Positions 20,209 through 30,161 of a DNA stretch of 64,000 nt are shown piece by piece. Every line of letters begins with the position of its first letter. The first letter of the stretch is position 1. The notes under the pieces were generated by a model, which saw only the letters and a program-made list of their open reading frames with translations, searched no databases and was not told the DNA's origin. The stretch covers positions 4,270,968 through 4,334,967 of the forward strand of contig OY725497.1 in the NCBI GenBank assembly GCA_963281255.1, in the 5' to 3' direction. Source of the DNA: Aphrocallistes beatrix (Eukaryota > Porifera > Hexactinellida > Sceptrulophora > Aphrocallistidae). The position numbers were made by a program, and so were the translations under genes.

Positions 20209-21120
20209 TTAGAGGAGGAATGGAACGATAGCGCGACGATGGCGTGGAAAATCCTTAAACTCTTTCTTATAATTTTTGTGTTTACCGAGAGCCCAGATCG
20301 CCATTTGCAGAAAACCGGCTAGAGTGAAGAAAAGCGCGGGCAGGGATTGAGTCATGATGGAGAAACCAAACCAGGCTGCAACCTCATACGTGTAGTTGGG
20401 ACAGGATACCAGTGCAAAGAGCCAAGTGAATGGGTTAAGGGTAGGCTGTGGCACTCTACGTTCTCTCGTGCCAGTGGTTCTCAGGTTGGAAAGCGCCACG
20501 TGAATGCTAAAGTTGCCTAGCTCAGACAAAACGAAGATGCCGATACCAAGGTAGAGCTGTAGGTCTCCGTAAGCAGGGGGCGTGTACTTGGGATGGTTAA
20601 TGTAGTAAGCAATGAAAGCCCCAAACCCCCAATAGTAGGAGCTGTTCTTGAATAGGTTGAGTATCGGCATCGTGCCGTGTGAGAATTTGTGGATAAAGAA
20701 AGTCTCCAAAATTCGCTTTAGATAATGGAATACCCAACAGCCTGCTGCTAGCTGGACTACCAAGTGGTGCTTAGGAATGGCAACACCATAAAAAACTTGC
20801 GGGAAAAAGAAGAAAAGCGGATAGATAGAAAATGGACCGAAGTATTCCCAGAAAAAAACAGTTCCCCAGTTTATTTGAGAGCCTAGGTCTTTGAAGTAGA
20901 GCGTATCATTGTCCTTGATCTTCAGCTCCTCCAAGGTTTTATCGTCAGGGAGAGCTCGTTCTTTTAGGTTGGATTTCAACTGCTGGCGTGAGGTGTAATA
21001 CTTTGGCTTTTCTTTGGCATACAGTTTCTTTACGTCGAGGATGGTTGAATCAGGCTTTAGGTCAGATAGTGTGCAGATGACTTTATCTGGTGACCGTTGA
21101 TGAACGATTTTTAGTAGCAT
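20209..21120 (-). CDS. TECR: Very-long-chain enoyl-CoA reductase
   Basis: Intronless gene for 303 residues. The enzyme (TECR, yeast Tsc13) reduces trans-2-enoyl-CoA in the last step of the ER fatty acid elongation cycle and is also used in sphingolipid metabolism. The N-terminus (about residues 1-80) is a ubiquitin-like domain ending DDKTLEELKIKDNDTLYFKD. Several membrane helices follow, with the motif VFHYLKRILETFFIHKFSHG and a C-terminal steroid-reductase-type region (CPNYTYEVAAWFGFSIMTQS, then WALGKHKNYKKEFKDFP, ending in the conserved PFLL). The length equals the human protein within a few residues. Confidence 0.95.
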   Translation of the reverse strand: MLLKIVHQRSPDKVICTLSDLKPDSTILDVKKLYAKEKPKYYTSRQQLKSNLKERALPDDKTLEELKIKDNDTLYFKDLGSQINWGTVFFWEYFGPFSIYPLFFFFPQVFYGVAIPKHHLVVQLAAGCWVFHYLKRILETFFIHKFSHGTMPILNLFKNSSYYWGFGAFIAYYINHPKYTPPAYGDLQLYLGIGIFVLSELGNFSIHVALSNLRTTGTRERRVPQPTLNPFTWLFALVSCPNYTYEVAAWFGFSIMTQSLPALFFTLAGFLQMAIWALGKHKNYKKEFKDFPRHRRAIVPFLL

Positions 21121-22062
21121 GCTACTTTCTGGGCTAATAATGAAATATGTACAATTATTTTTTAAAATGTAGCCAAGAGAGCTAATCTTTAATTGTTATT
21201 AATAATTATATTTTACAAGTTTCCTAGTGTACTCCAGAATTTACACCTTTTAAAATAATTCGGCAAAATCCTCAAATTAGGTATCGATTAAGTAATCGAG
21301 CCACATCAAATTGAATCAAGATAGCTAACTACGTTATGACTAATAAATGGCATGCGTAGTAACTTTATCTCGCAAATACAGAAACTGATCTTAGACCACC
21401 TAATGTGAAATAGGATACTAAAGCAACAAGTTTATGTAGACAATCTTACAATTATTATAATATCGACCGTATTGAATGGTTGGGGCTTGTCCCCCGGTCT
21501 CCATTTGGTCACTCGCTTTTGACCCTCCCCCTGGCTACATATCTCTTGTGTGGAAAAGATGAAACGATTTTATGAGTAGGATGATATGTGCTTTGGTGGC
21601 GTAGGTTTATCTGAATCTAATTAAATGTGTCGGTTCCAATATAAGTTCCACTGTGCTCATGTATACATAATTGCAGTCAGCAATTGTGGTTATTTCTACA
21701 ACCGTTATTAGGAACTAATTACAGGATATCAGTGGTGAAGTTGTGGAAAAGAACAACTCACCAAAGTAAAATATAAAGAATTCCAAGAACCTTTGTAGCG
21801 ACCAATGCCGACCATAACATCTTATATCAAAGATGTTAATTAGAACTTATCTAGATAATATTGGAAAGGAAGTAGGGAAATAATCGGTCAATCGATTCTT
21901 CATTTAGAAAAAAATCAAAATTGAATTATATTTCAATGGTTTAATTATGAACGTAGAAGTCGTCGTCATACTCGAGATGAAATTAGATAACAAACACAAA
22001 TTTTAAGATCCACAAAAGCAAATAATTTAGGCGGCACAACTTATTCTAAAGTGAATAATGAT
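21121..22062. other. Intergenic region between TTI2 and TECR
   Basis: About 940 bp of AT-rich DNA in which I find no gene, terminal inverted repeat or RNA. Confidence 0.5.
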
Positions 22063-23301
22063 TCAGTCAGATTTCTCAATAGAAATTCGCCTAATCACAT
22101 CATTAAGCGTAATTCTAACATAAGAACTTCCTCCTTTAACCTGTTCCACAGCTTTCAGATATTGTAACAATTGATCACTGCATCCATCGCACTCATTTAA
22201 TCGTTCGTAACACTCGACAACTTTGTGGGAGAGCTGTTGGTACAGTTGAGACTTAGGTTTCGTGTCCAGTTTGGATTGTGAACACTGGGTCAGGACTTTT
22301 ATAAGCGCCAGAACTATCCGAAACAAATAGAATTTGATTCTCGGAGAGCAGTATTGACAAATGAGAAGAAGAACATCGAGAGTAAGGAAGCGTGTCTCCT
22401 CTCTTGACTTGTCAGGAATTTCAAGGTACCTCTCAGCTATGATGACAATTTGATGGAGATGAGGATAGAGAGATGCTCCGAAAGACAGAATGCACTGTAG
22501 CAGTATTTTTATGCGTGTTCGTTTTATTTCTATGAAGGAAGAAGACATGAGTGTTTGAAGTAGCTTTTCTAAGTACTTGTCATGCTTAGTGAGGCCCAGC
22601 ATATGGGGGCTTACTCCCTTATAAGGAGGTTGCTCGACGATGGAGAGGAGTTTCGATACTAATGGCTGTAGATTGGATAGCACATCGGTGTAGTCTGTAT
22701 AGAGAAATCCATCTAAAGCAGACAGCAACACCTCAGCTCTGTTATGGATGAGCAGATCAGCTTGTGCAACACGTTCTGTCATATGTAGACAGCTCTTGAG
22801 AGCTAAAACTTTGTTGTCTGGAATGAAGTCATCTAGCAGCTTGAGCAAGATTGGGAAGAAGAGATGGAGATAGGAGCCGAGGGTTGGGTAGGTGAGTTGA
22901 TCCTGTAACCAGAGAGCTAAGAGCTTAGCAGTGGGCGAAGAGCTCCAGTCATTGCCAGTGAATAGCAGTTGTATGGGCCTGAATAGAGCAAATATGAGTG
23001 CATCACCAGCCTGTGTAAGCACCATGAAATCCGTGAGATTGTCAACATTGCGATGCTCGTAGAAGTGTTGAAGCAGCTCGTTGGAGAGGGCGAGGGTGTT
23101 TGGTGACTGCCAAGTGCCAGGGATGTGGTGCAGAGCCGCTAACAGGAAGAGTGGAGGGAGAGTGTCAGGAGACTCAGGAGGGTGAAAATTCGAGAGAATT
23201 TCATTTAAAATGGACTCAAATGTGAACGAATTACTAACGCAGAATTCACCGGATATTTGACTGAGACCGCAATGCTCGAGTATTCTCCGATCGGAAAGCA
23301 T
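22063..23301 (-). CDS. TTI2: TELO2-interacting protein 2 (TTT complex)
   Basis: Intronless gene for 412 residues, all-helical and rich in Leu, as expected for a HEAT-repeat protein. The stretch DDFIPDNKVLALKSCLHMTE, then VLLSALDGFLYTD, matches the most conserved part of TTI2 (the NKVLGLHCLHHI...ALFNHLYTR region). TTI2 works with TELO2 and TTI1 in a co-chaperone complex that stabilises PIKK kinases such as mTOR, ATM and DNA-PK. The gene lies about 160 bp downstream of POLR2D on the same strand. TTI2 is poorly conserved in sequence, so confidence is less than for enzymes. Confidence 0.8.
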   Translation of the reverse strand: MLSDRRILEHCGLSQISGEFCVSNSFTFESILNEILSNFHPPESPDTLPPLFLLAALHHIPGTWQSPNTLALSNELLQHFYEHRNVDNLTDFMVLTQAGDALIFALFRPIQLLFTGNDWSSSPTAKLLALWLQDQLTYPTLGSYLHLFFPILLKLLDDFIPDNKVLALKSCLHMTERVAQADLLIHNRAEVLLSALDGFLYTDYTDVLSNLQPLVSKLLSIVEQPPYKGVSPHMLGLTKHDKYLEKLLQTLMSSSFIEIKRTRIKILLQCILSFGASLYPHLHQIVIIAERYLEIPDKSREETRFLTLDVLLLICQYCSPRIKFYLFRIVLALIKVLTQCSQSKLDTKPKSQLYQQLSHKVVECYERLNECDGCSDQLLQYLKAVEQVKGGSSYVRITLNDVIRRISIEKSD

Positions 23302-23464
23302 TAAAAATAGATTTTAGTGCAAAGTGTAATATGTCTAAACCTAAATTGTGAAATCAGCATAGTAGTTTCAAGTAAAATGTTATTAATTAAAATCATTTTA
23401 AACTTAGATAATCAATACCTGATGAATAATTCTCAATAGTTCAATGCATTATCTAAGCAGGAAC

Positions 23465-23896
23465 TCAATACTGATAACTGATATGTGTTCTGAGTTCATC
23501 CAGCATCTCCTGCAGTTCTTCATCTTGTATCCTTCCTTCCAAACTTCTGATGTAAGACTTGGCTTCATCCGATTGTTCGGGACAGAGATTCGCCAATGCG
23601 ACCAGCTCGAATTGGTGGAGGTGTTTGGTTGCTAGGGTTTGTCGGACTGTCTTCACGGTCTGCTCGTTAGTGAACTTACTGAAATGCTGCACATACTCAT
23701 AAGTCTTCTGGAAAACTTCAGGTAGGTCCTGGTCCTCGTTGGATGTTTCTTGGAATTTCTTCCTCTCTTCGAGGAGCAGTTTCACTTCGCTATTCATCAG
23801 CGCTTGGGCGTTGTCGAACTCCTTGTTGAATCTCAGTTCGTTCGCATCCTCTTGGTTCTCCAGACCATCTGACATCACGCTACTTCCTGCTGCCAT
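23465..23896 (-). CDS. POLR2D: RNA polymerase II subunit RPB4
   Basis: Intronless gene for 143 residues, nearly the length of human POLR2D (142). The conserved core NAQALMNSEVKLLLEERK, the YVQHFSKFTNEQTV segment and the HRDC-like tail HLHQFELVALANLCPEQSDE with AKSYIRSLEGR are diagnostic. RPB4 pairs with RPB7 to form the Pol II stalk, which works in initiation and mRNA export or decay. The short N-terminal extension rich in Gly, Asp and Glu is typical. The start is the first ATG. Confidence 0.96.
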   Translation of the reverse strand: MAAGSSVMSDGLENQEDANELRFNKEFDNAQALMNSEVKLLLEERKKFQETSNEDQDLPEVFQKTYEYVQHFSKFTNEQTVKTVRQTLATKHLHQFELVALANLCPEQSDEAKSYIRSLEGRIQDEELQEMLDELRTHISYQY

Positions 23897-26054
23897 ACTA
23901 GAAGACGGGGGTTAATAGTTTGCCAATATTAATTCAACTTCTTTCAATAAGAAACTATCAGGCACATGCTATTAATAACAGCCACGTATTATGGAATTAC
24001 AATACTGATACCACATCTACACAATCGAATTAAAACTATGGTGTCACCAACGAAGAGGTTAAGTTGCGAACAAATGATGAGGGAGGAATGTTATGTAGTG
24101 TTCTATGTAATAACCAACTGTAGGAAAGGAACACAAAACCGAATTATGCTTCCATGTCTTAATTAAGGAAATCGTTTCCTACGAACAAATGATCTGTTTT
24201 AAAAGGTACACACACAACACGAAGCATCTTTAAAAGTGTATCCGTATATTGTTTCACAGTTTTAATCTCTCTTATCTCTCCCTCGCCTTATAATGATAGT
24301 GTACCAGATAAGAGATATTAGAGTTCAGTTACAGAACTGAGAAGTGTAAGTACTAGCGGAATGCGAATATTATATGTATAGTTAATCTTGCCTCTCGATC
24401 TCGCAATATCACTAAATATAATTAACTGAACAGAAAACATGTATATGTTGCAGTATAACTACATAGTCATAAATAAATCGTTGCTTTATTGCCAATAATA
24501 ATAGAAATTTATAATAGAAAATGACGGTGCAACGAATGTAAATTACATTTCGACACCAAAGAATTATTGCTACAACATTACGATTTAAATTCAGTTCATA
24601 TATTTTAGAGGTAGCACATCATTAAGTTTTACTAAGAAATAATTGAGGTAATTCGAGAGGCTCGAAGAACAGTTTACAAGACCGTAAATGCTCCCGTCAT
24701 GAAGAGATATCTATTTGGAATTGATCAAATCAATGAGAATCATATGACGTAACATCTGAATACTCCAACTGACAGTTATGTAAGATTAAATTCTTGACAT
24801 TGCTATGATAACAAATATTATGTATGATTTCTCTTGATAAATGGAAGTTTATAAAAACCATCAAGGAGATTCTAGTAGTGGAGTAGATTACTTCTGAACC
24901 TAAACGACCTCATTCGTTCCGAATCATCGGAGAAAAGGAAAAATGAGGCCAGACCAATGTGTGTATAGGGAAACAGTGATCGGAAGTGTGAAAATATGAA
25001 TGTACAGTGCCACTCGGATATACGCCACCGCTTTATCTGTAAAAACGTTCAGAACGCGGCAATTTTCGTGTACCAATTGATTCGTACAATATTTTATATA
25101 TATTATACCAATTGATTCGTACTATATTACATATATTATAGGATGTTGGATAACCCACCACATATTTGGCTGCACCAATTGTGGCGGATTATTCGAGTGG
25201 AATTGTACTCAAACACACAAATTATAAATTCGGGGAAATAAGGCCAGGTGCAGATATACATAATAGAATGATTCTGTATCAGAAATATTGTCAGCACCCA
25301 TGCCATAAAGCATCCCCTATCCGAGCTGCAGTAAAGGTCATTCTGGATAATGCTATCGCAGTCTAATTTAGTCCACAAACGTCCATGAGTCCATTATTCT
25401 GTAGCCGATGCAGTAGCTTAAACTTTCAAGTTGTCCACGTAAAAGGAAGCTAGCAAGTTAAACAAATCAATATTATTATTACAATCATCTCGCGTAGGCA
25501 AAATAGGTTTTGTTTGATTCAAGCTCGCTTACATCAACAACATGTGCACAGAATACATATTAGGAAGTGAACTGGATACAGTTCTAATAACCTAAAAGTC
25601 TTAGTTCCAATAACTTTGTAAGGGAAAACCAACATCTATCCAACGCATAATTATAATTTCAATCACAAACGAAATCGAGTCGGAGAAATTGAAGAAACAA
25701 AAATACAAATCTAAACTTGAATTTTTGATGCCTATTTCTAGGACTCGATACCGCCGTCTTAATAACATTCACAATAGGAATGTGTACAACCTAGTTTAGA
25801 ACCAGATGCTGACTCCATAAAGCTTAAAAGCATCCGAAATCCCAACTAGTAAATCATTACCTATTATGAAAGCATAAAGTTTGATCACAAAAGTATACAT
25901 GAATAGAATCCGTATGGAGTATGGAGGGAGCTAGGGGGGAGAAACGCTCTGAAGCAAGCTATGCCTAAACGAGGATAAAAGCTGAGTTCAATCCTAGATC
26001 CTAGACTACGGAGACGTAGCCATGGAATTGTGTTACTTACTCATTCCTGCAGTT
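23897..26054. other. Intergenic region upstream of POLR2D
   Basis: About 2.1 kb, AT-rich, with a two-copy tandem repeat at 25072-25139. Near 24999 a TACAGTGCCACTCGGATATA stretch looks like a single TA-CAGT transposon terminus, but I find no partner end. The short frames at 23966-24166 and 25136-25378 are not supported. Confidence 0.5.
25072..25139 (+). repeat. Two-copy tandem repeat, about 34 bp
   Basis: The unit starting ACCAATTGATTCGTACAATA (25072-25106) is followed directly by a second copy starting ACCAATTGATTCGTACTATA (25107-25139), with AT-rich ends that differ slightly. Confidence 0.75.
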
Positions 26055-27588
26055 TCAGTAATACCTAGGCTGAGAACCACGGTAACCTCCGCCGTACACC
26101 TGTCCCCGTAGTCCGCGGATCAACACCCGCGCACCCCGGCTCCTCCCGCGGGGGTAGCGGGGAGTGGCAGGGTTTGCTCGGGTCTGTTGCTTTCTTTCGT
26201 CCGAGGTGTCGTCCACAGTGTCGTTGGTGGTGGAGGGCGGTTCTACACGGGGCCTCTTCTCGGAGAGAGGGGGGCTCGCAGGGGTATGACCAGTGTCCTT
26301 GCTCTCTAACTTCTTAGCTTCCGACTGAGCCTGCGAGTCGGGATCGAATTCTTCAGTCTCGGGCGTAACGTCGGGCGCCGTTTCTTCTCCGGTTTCAACC
26401 GCATCGCCTTCTGCATCATCGGCGTTACCCAACTCCGTCAGATCCTGATGCCGGCGCTTCCTGTCCTCGGAGCTCTGGTAGGGGAGGATCTTAGGGTACT
26501 TGGAGTCCAGGTTTAGGTTCTTGATGGCGAGCAGAGCTGCCTCGTACTTGGCCTGTCGCTTGTTCGGCAGGACGTCGCTCGAGTAGGCGTAGGATTCCCC
26601 AGCTTGTTTGATGGTCACGGTGCAGGGATGGGCGATCGTCTCCTGCTTGAAAGAAACGTTCCTTACGCCGTACTCCCGCAATAGAAGTGACACGGGGTGG
26701 AACTCGATCGAGGACGCGTCCAAATAGTTCTCTTGCACCCGCTCCAATTTTCGGTCGAATTTCGGGAACTCCATCCCTTCCATCTCCTTCAGAGCTTTCG
26801 CACAGGCTAGCATCTTGGCGAGTTGGTAGTTCCCTCCGGGGACATTGACTGCGAATTCCTGCTCATCGACAGTTACCGTGCAGGACACCTCGGCCTTATA
26901 ACGGGTGTCGGGGTGTTTTTCTTTCAGGATTGCAAATGGAGTCTTTACAGCTTTCTCCGATGTCTTCTGGGAGATGTTCCCCTTTTTCGGAGTGGAGTCC
27001 ACCTGCTGGTACTGCGGGGCTGGAATTGGCACCATGTAGCCAGGTGGTGGGTGTGCCATCTGCCCCCATGAACCAGTTGGGCCTGGGAGAGGCTGCATGT
27101 AGGTGCCTCGGACCTTCTTCGGAGATTTGATATCCAATCCCTCAGGGACGTTGCTAGGGTCTGATAGATACTCGACTGCACTCTGTGCCGCCGCCTTCCG
27201 CGCCTAAATCACAAAATTTCAATTAATTATAAGAAATGAAATGCAGATAATCAACTCAAATCTGCTCTACCTTTTTCTTCGCGGCTGCTGACCCAGTGAA
27301 GGTTCTGTCGATTCCTTCTAGCTTCAGCTGGAAGGAGTAAATGTTGTGTGGGTCATTCGTAGTGCCAGATGTTTCGGTGAATTGGAGATTCTTGAATCCC
27401 ATCATCATCAGGTCTTGCGAGGGGTTGTCTGCCTGGATCATTGGCGCGTAGTACCCTGTCATCGGGAAGGGGGATGGGTAGAATCCGTGAGGGGTTGTGT
27501 AGGGTTGTGGGTAGGAGAATCCGTACTTGTTCATCTGTCCAGGAGTTCCATAGTCCGAAGAGAAATCTTGCGATTCCGCCGATGCCAT
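26055..27588 (-). CDS. RNA-binding protein with three dsRBD-like domains and RG-rich tail
   Basis: Two exons, 27271-27588 and 26055-27203, are joined in phase 0 by a 67-bp intron (AAAAAG|GTAGAG, TTTAG|GCGCGG), giving 488 residues. The N-terminal 60 residues are Tyr/Pro/Gly-rich. dsRBD 1 (about 85-120) spans the splice: FQLKLEGIDRTFTGSAAAKK then ARKAAAQSAVEYL. dsRBD 2 (about 194-245) contains FAVNVPGGNYQLAKMLACAK, and dsRBD 3 (about 274-330) contains FHPVSLLLREYG and NKRQAKYEAALLAIKNL. A Glu/Ser-rich linker and an Arg/Gly-rich C-terminus (RYPRGRSRGARVLIRG) follow. This suggests double-stranded RNA binding in splicing, editing or localisation. It resembles Staufen or ILF3-type proteins, but I see no DZF or deaminase domain, so no orthologue is named. 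Confidence 0.8.
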
Positions 27589-27781
27589 TATGATGAAGCC
27601 CTGTGAGCTAACTAACTAACACTTGAGTGCAAGTACTGATTACAAGTTTGAGACAATGGACTAGACGTGTATTGTACTAAGTACACGCATTCTATTGTAA
27701 CGAGATCTATTCAAATGCACATGCACAACAATGAGATTAAAGGATAAGTGCCACGTGGTTAGTAATTAAGGGAATGGAATG
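27589..27781. other. Short spacer between PFN4 and the dsRBD gene
   Basis: About 190 bp; contains the leader of the dsRBD gene and the 3' end of PFN4. No further feature is seen. Confidence 0.4.
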
Positions 27782-28168
27782 CTACTTTCCCTTCTCCTTG
27801 AAGTAGCTAGCTAGGTTCTCAGTCGCCTCAATGCACACACTGGGAAAGTGCGGGCTCATCCAAGTAGTGAATATAACCAGCGTCTTGGTCCGCACCAGGA
27901 CCAGCCCCGCCCCTTCCAGCACTGCGTAGATGGAATGCTTGTCTGCCCTCATCGTCCTGTAGGAGCTGCCGTTGAAAGGGACGCCCTCTTCTCTGCAGTT
28001 TGCCAGCTCATCGAACAAGGCCACGAAACTGGCTATCTCGTCTGCGCTAACAGTGAGCCCTGCGCTAGCAACGCGGAGAGAATGGTCCTGTCTGCGAAAG
28101 ATAGCCGCGTGCTCCACGTGTCCAGTCTCTATCACGCGCTTCTGTATCAAGTTCTGGAGTTCATTCAT
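27782..28168 (-). CDS. PFN4: Profilin-4-like protein
   Basis: Intronless gene for 128 residues, the same length as mammalian profilin-4 (129). The match runs end to end: MNELQNLIQKRVIETGHVEH at the start, a YRTMRADKHSIYAV segment, LVLVRTKTLVIF, then FPSVCIEATENLASYFKEKG at the end. Profilin-4 is a divergent, testis-enriched profilin involved in sperm head shaping; it binds phospholipids and binds actin weakly if at all. The typical profilin N-terminal Trp pair is missing, as in other profilin-4 proteins. It lies next to RIBC2, another sperm/cilium gene, though chance proximity is possible. Confidence 0.9.
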   Translation of the reverse strand: MNELQNLIQKRVIETGHVEHAAIFRRQDHSLRVASAGLTVSADEIASFVALFDELANCREEGVPFNGSSYRTMRADKHSIYAVLEGAGLVLVRTKTLVIFTTWMSPHFPSVCIEATENLASYFKEKGK

Positions 28169-28345
28169 TCCTACTCGACTCTACACTTCAATTGCTAATC
28201 AATTGAATCGCATTACAATAATAAACGTCAATAGTGTACTCATATACGTAATGGTATATGCTGATAATAGTATGGTGTACAGTGATAAAGTGTTGGTGAG
28301 TAAATACATATCAGTGTGTTGCGATTCGTGTGGGTAAGAGATCGG

Positions 28346-29999
28346 TTAGCGAGTGGTCGTGTTGAACTGGGCGAAGTATTCACGTGAAGGTTGGTTGGTG
28401 TAGAGTTCGTGGTCCAAGAAATTCTTACGCCCCCTCTGGTCCTCCGCTAGCCTCTTGTTCTCATCCACCAGATCCAGGTCCTGTCCCGCCCGTCTGCGGG
28501 TCTCTCGCGTCTCTAGGATGGAACCGAGTCTCGCTTGAGCGATTCTGTTCCGGTCCCACTCCAACTCCTCCTGGAGATCCTGTGCATGCTGTTCCCTCTT
28601 CTCCTGACGCTGTACCTTCTGTCCTTCTAGGAACCTCTGTCTCTGTAGAAACACATACGAGTATGAGCACAGGAAGCTAGAGCAAGCAGCACAGACTACA
28701 GACCTGTTCCGGAGTGAACCCCTTCCATCTGTCCGTCACCACGCGGTGAGAGCCGAGAGCGGACTTGGACACGTCGGGGTTCTCGGACAGCAGGTCCGAG
28801 TTAATCCAGTTGGAGAGCTCTGCGTAATTGTCGTCCTGTGTCTGCGCCTGTTCATTATGTCTCCTGGTCCGGAACCCTTCCGCCTGACTGAGATTGTCCG
28901 ACTTCCTCTCCATCTCTAAGCGGAGTCTGCTCTCCTCGGACGTTCTGCTCAGCTCCACGGCACGCTTGTCCAGCTCCCGAGACTTCAGCTCGTACTGTCT
29001 GTTCGACTCTCTCTTCTCCGAGGCATCCCGCTGCTTCTCAGAAATCTGAGCCGTCAGCCACTCGCGCATCTGCTCCTGCTGGAACTTGCGGCGTTTCTCT
29101 GAGCTCAGATCTTCTCCGGAGAAGCTACGGGTTAGAATCCTGACCGACAGATTCACTCAAAACTGAGAAAACATACGTATCCTTTGTTCCAGGTATAATG
29201 AACAGCTTTATATGCTGGTTTCAACATGTATCAAGCAACAGTGATTTTGTCAAATCAGTTGAAATCGGATAATATCTTCGAAGTGTGCGTAGTGTGTATT
29301 ATCATCAGGGGCGGTTAAATACCATTGTCTTATGTGTAAGGATAAAATTTCGTGAAACAGCATTATTAATCTCAGTAGTAGCAGTAACGGCAAATTTTTT
29401 ATTAGATGTAAGTGATTCAATTATTTAGGACTGTCGTGATCCTTGGATAATATCGTATCAGTATTTCTTTAAAAGATTTAAAAAAATATTCCGAATTCTC
29501 AACAGATTCCATTCCTCACCTCTGCATTCCGGATACGGTGAGTCGGGGATCATCATCTCCGATTCTAGCTGGATGATCCATCAGCTTGGACTGTGGATTA
29601 TTTATATCGAACTCCAGTCTGTCGTTGAACCTCTGATTCTCCTGCCGGTACCTGACTATCGAGTGAGACAGCTCTTTAGATTGTTCAGCGCGTCGCTGGT
29701 CCATAATCTGACAGAACTTGTCGTTTTGGATCATTTCTCTTCCGAACGCATTCGTTCTATTCGCCTCCTCTCCTTCTAACCTCTTCCTCTCGTCTATCTA
29801 AACACGGACAGATAACACTCCATGTAGACACAGATCAGCTGTGATCGATCCTTACTTGTTTGGATATGGTGTTGAGGTCCAGTCCCATCGTCCTCTCCCT
29901 AGCATTGAATATTCTATCCTTCCGTTCCTCTTCTCTCTTCCTCCGCGCTTCCACTGCAAGCTTCTCTCGCTGGTCTGGAGGGATGTCCACCTTGTACAT
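28346..29999 (-). CDS. RIBC2: RIB43A-type ciliary microtubule inner protein
   Basis: Four exons, 29856-29999, 29520-29797, 28704-29124 and 28346-28642, splice in consistent phases (0, 2, 0) to 379 residues, the size of human RIBC1/RIBC2. The protein is almost wholly helical and charged. Family blocks are the N-terminal YKVDIPPDQREKLAVEARRK, the FGREMIQNDKFCQI and RLEFDINNP segments, the LTVSGMQ-SFSGED junction across intron 2, KRRKFQQEQMREWL and the final REYFAQFNTTTR. RIB43A proteins lie inside the doublet A-tubule at the protofilament ribbon of motile cilia and flagella, so the animal has motile cilia. Introns are 58, 395 and 61 bp. RIBC1 versus RIBC2 is not resolved. Confidence 0.9.
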
Positions 30000-30161
30000 T
30001 GTATATCTATATTCTCTATCACACAAGCACACACACGATAAGTAAGAGTAACACTGAATCGATCTGCAGGATAGATATTTGGAGTGGAACTAATAAATAC
30101 TATATAAGCCAACTTGTATACCTAAGTGCAATAATATACAAAAGTATCCTAGAACCCGAGT

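Noticed and set aside
24999-25060. A further pogo-like MITE at TACAGTGCCACTCGG
   Set aside because: Only one possible terminus is seen; no inverted partner within several kilobases.
25072-25139. CRISPR-like or satellite array
   Set aside because: Only two adjacent diverged units without spacers; a simple local duplication.
25136-25378. Overlapping 66-80 residue frames on both strands
   Set aside because: They overlap each other and border a tandem repeat; no protein family resemblance.
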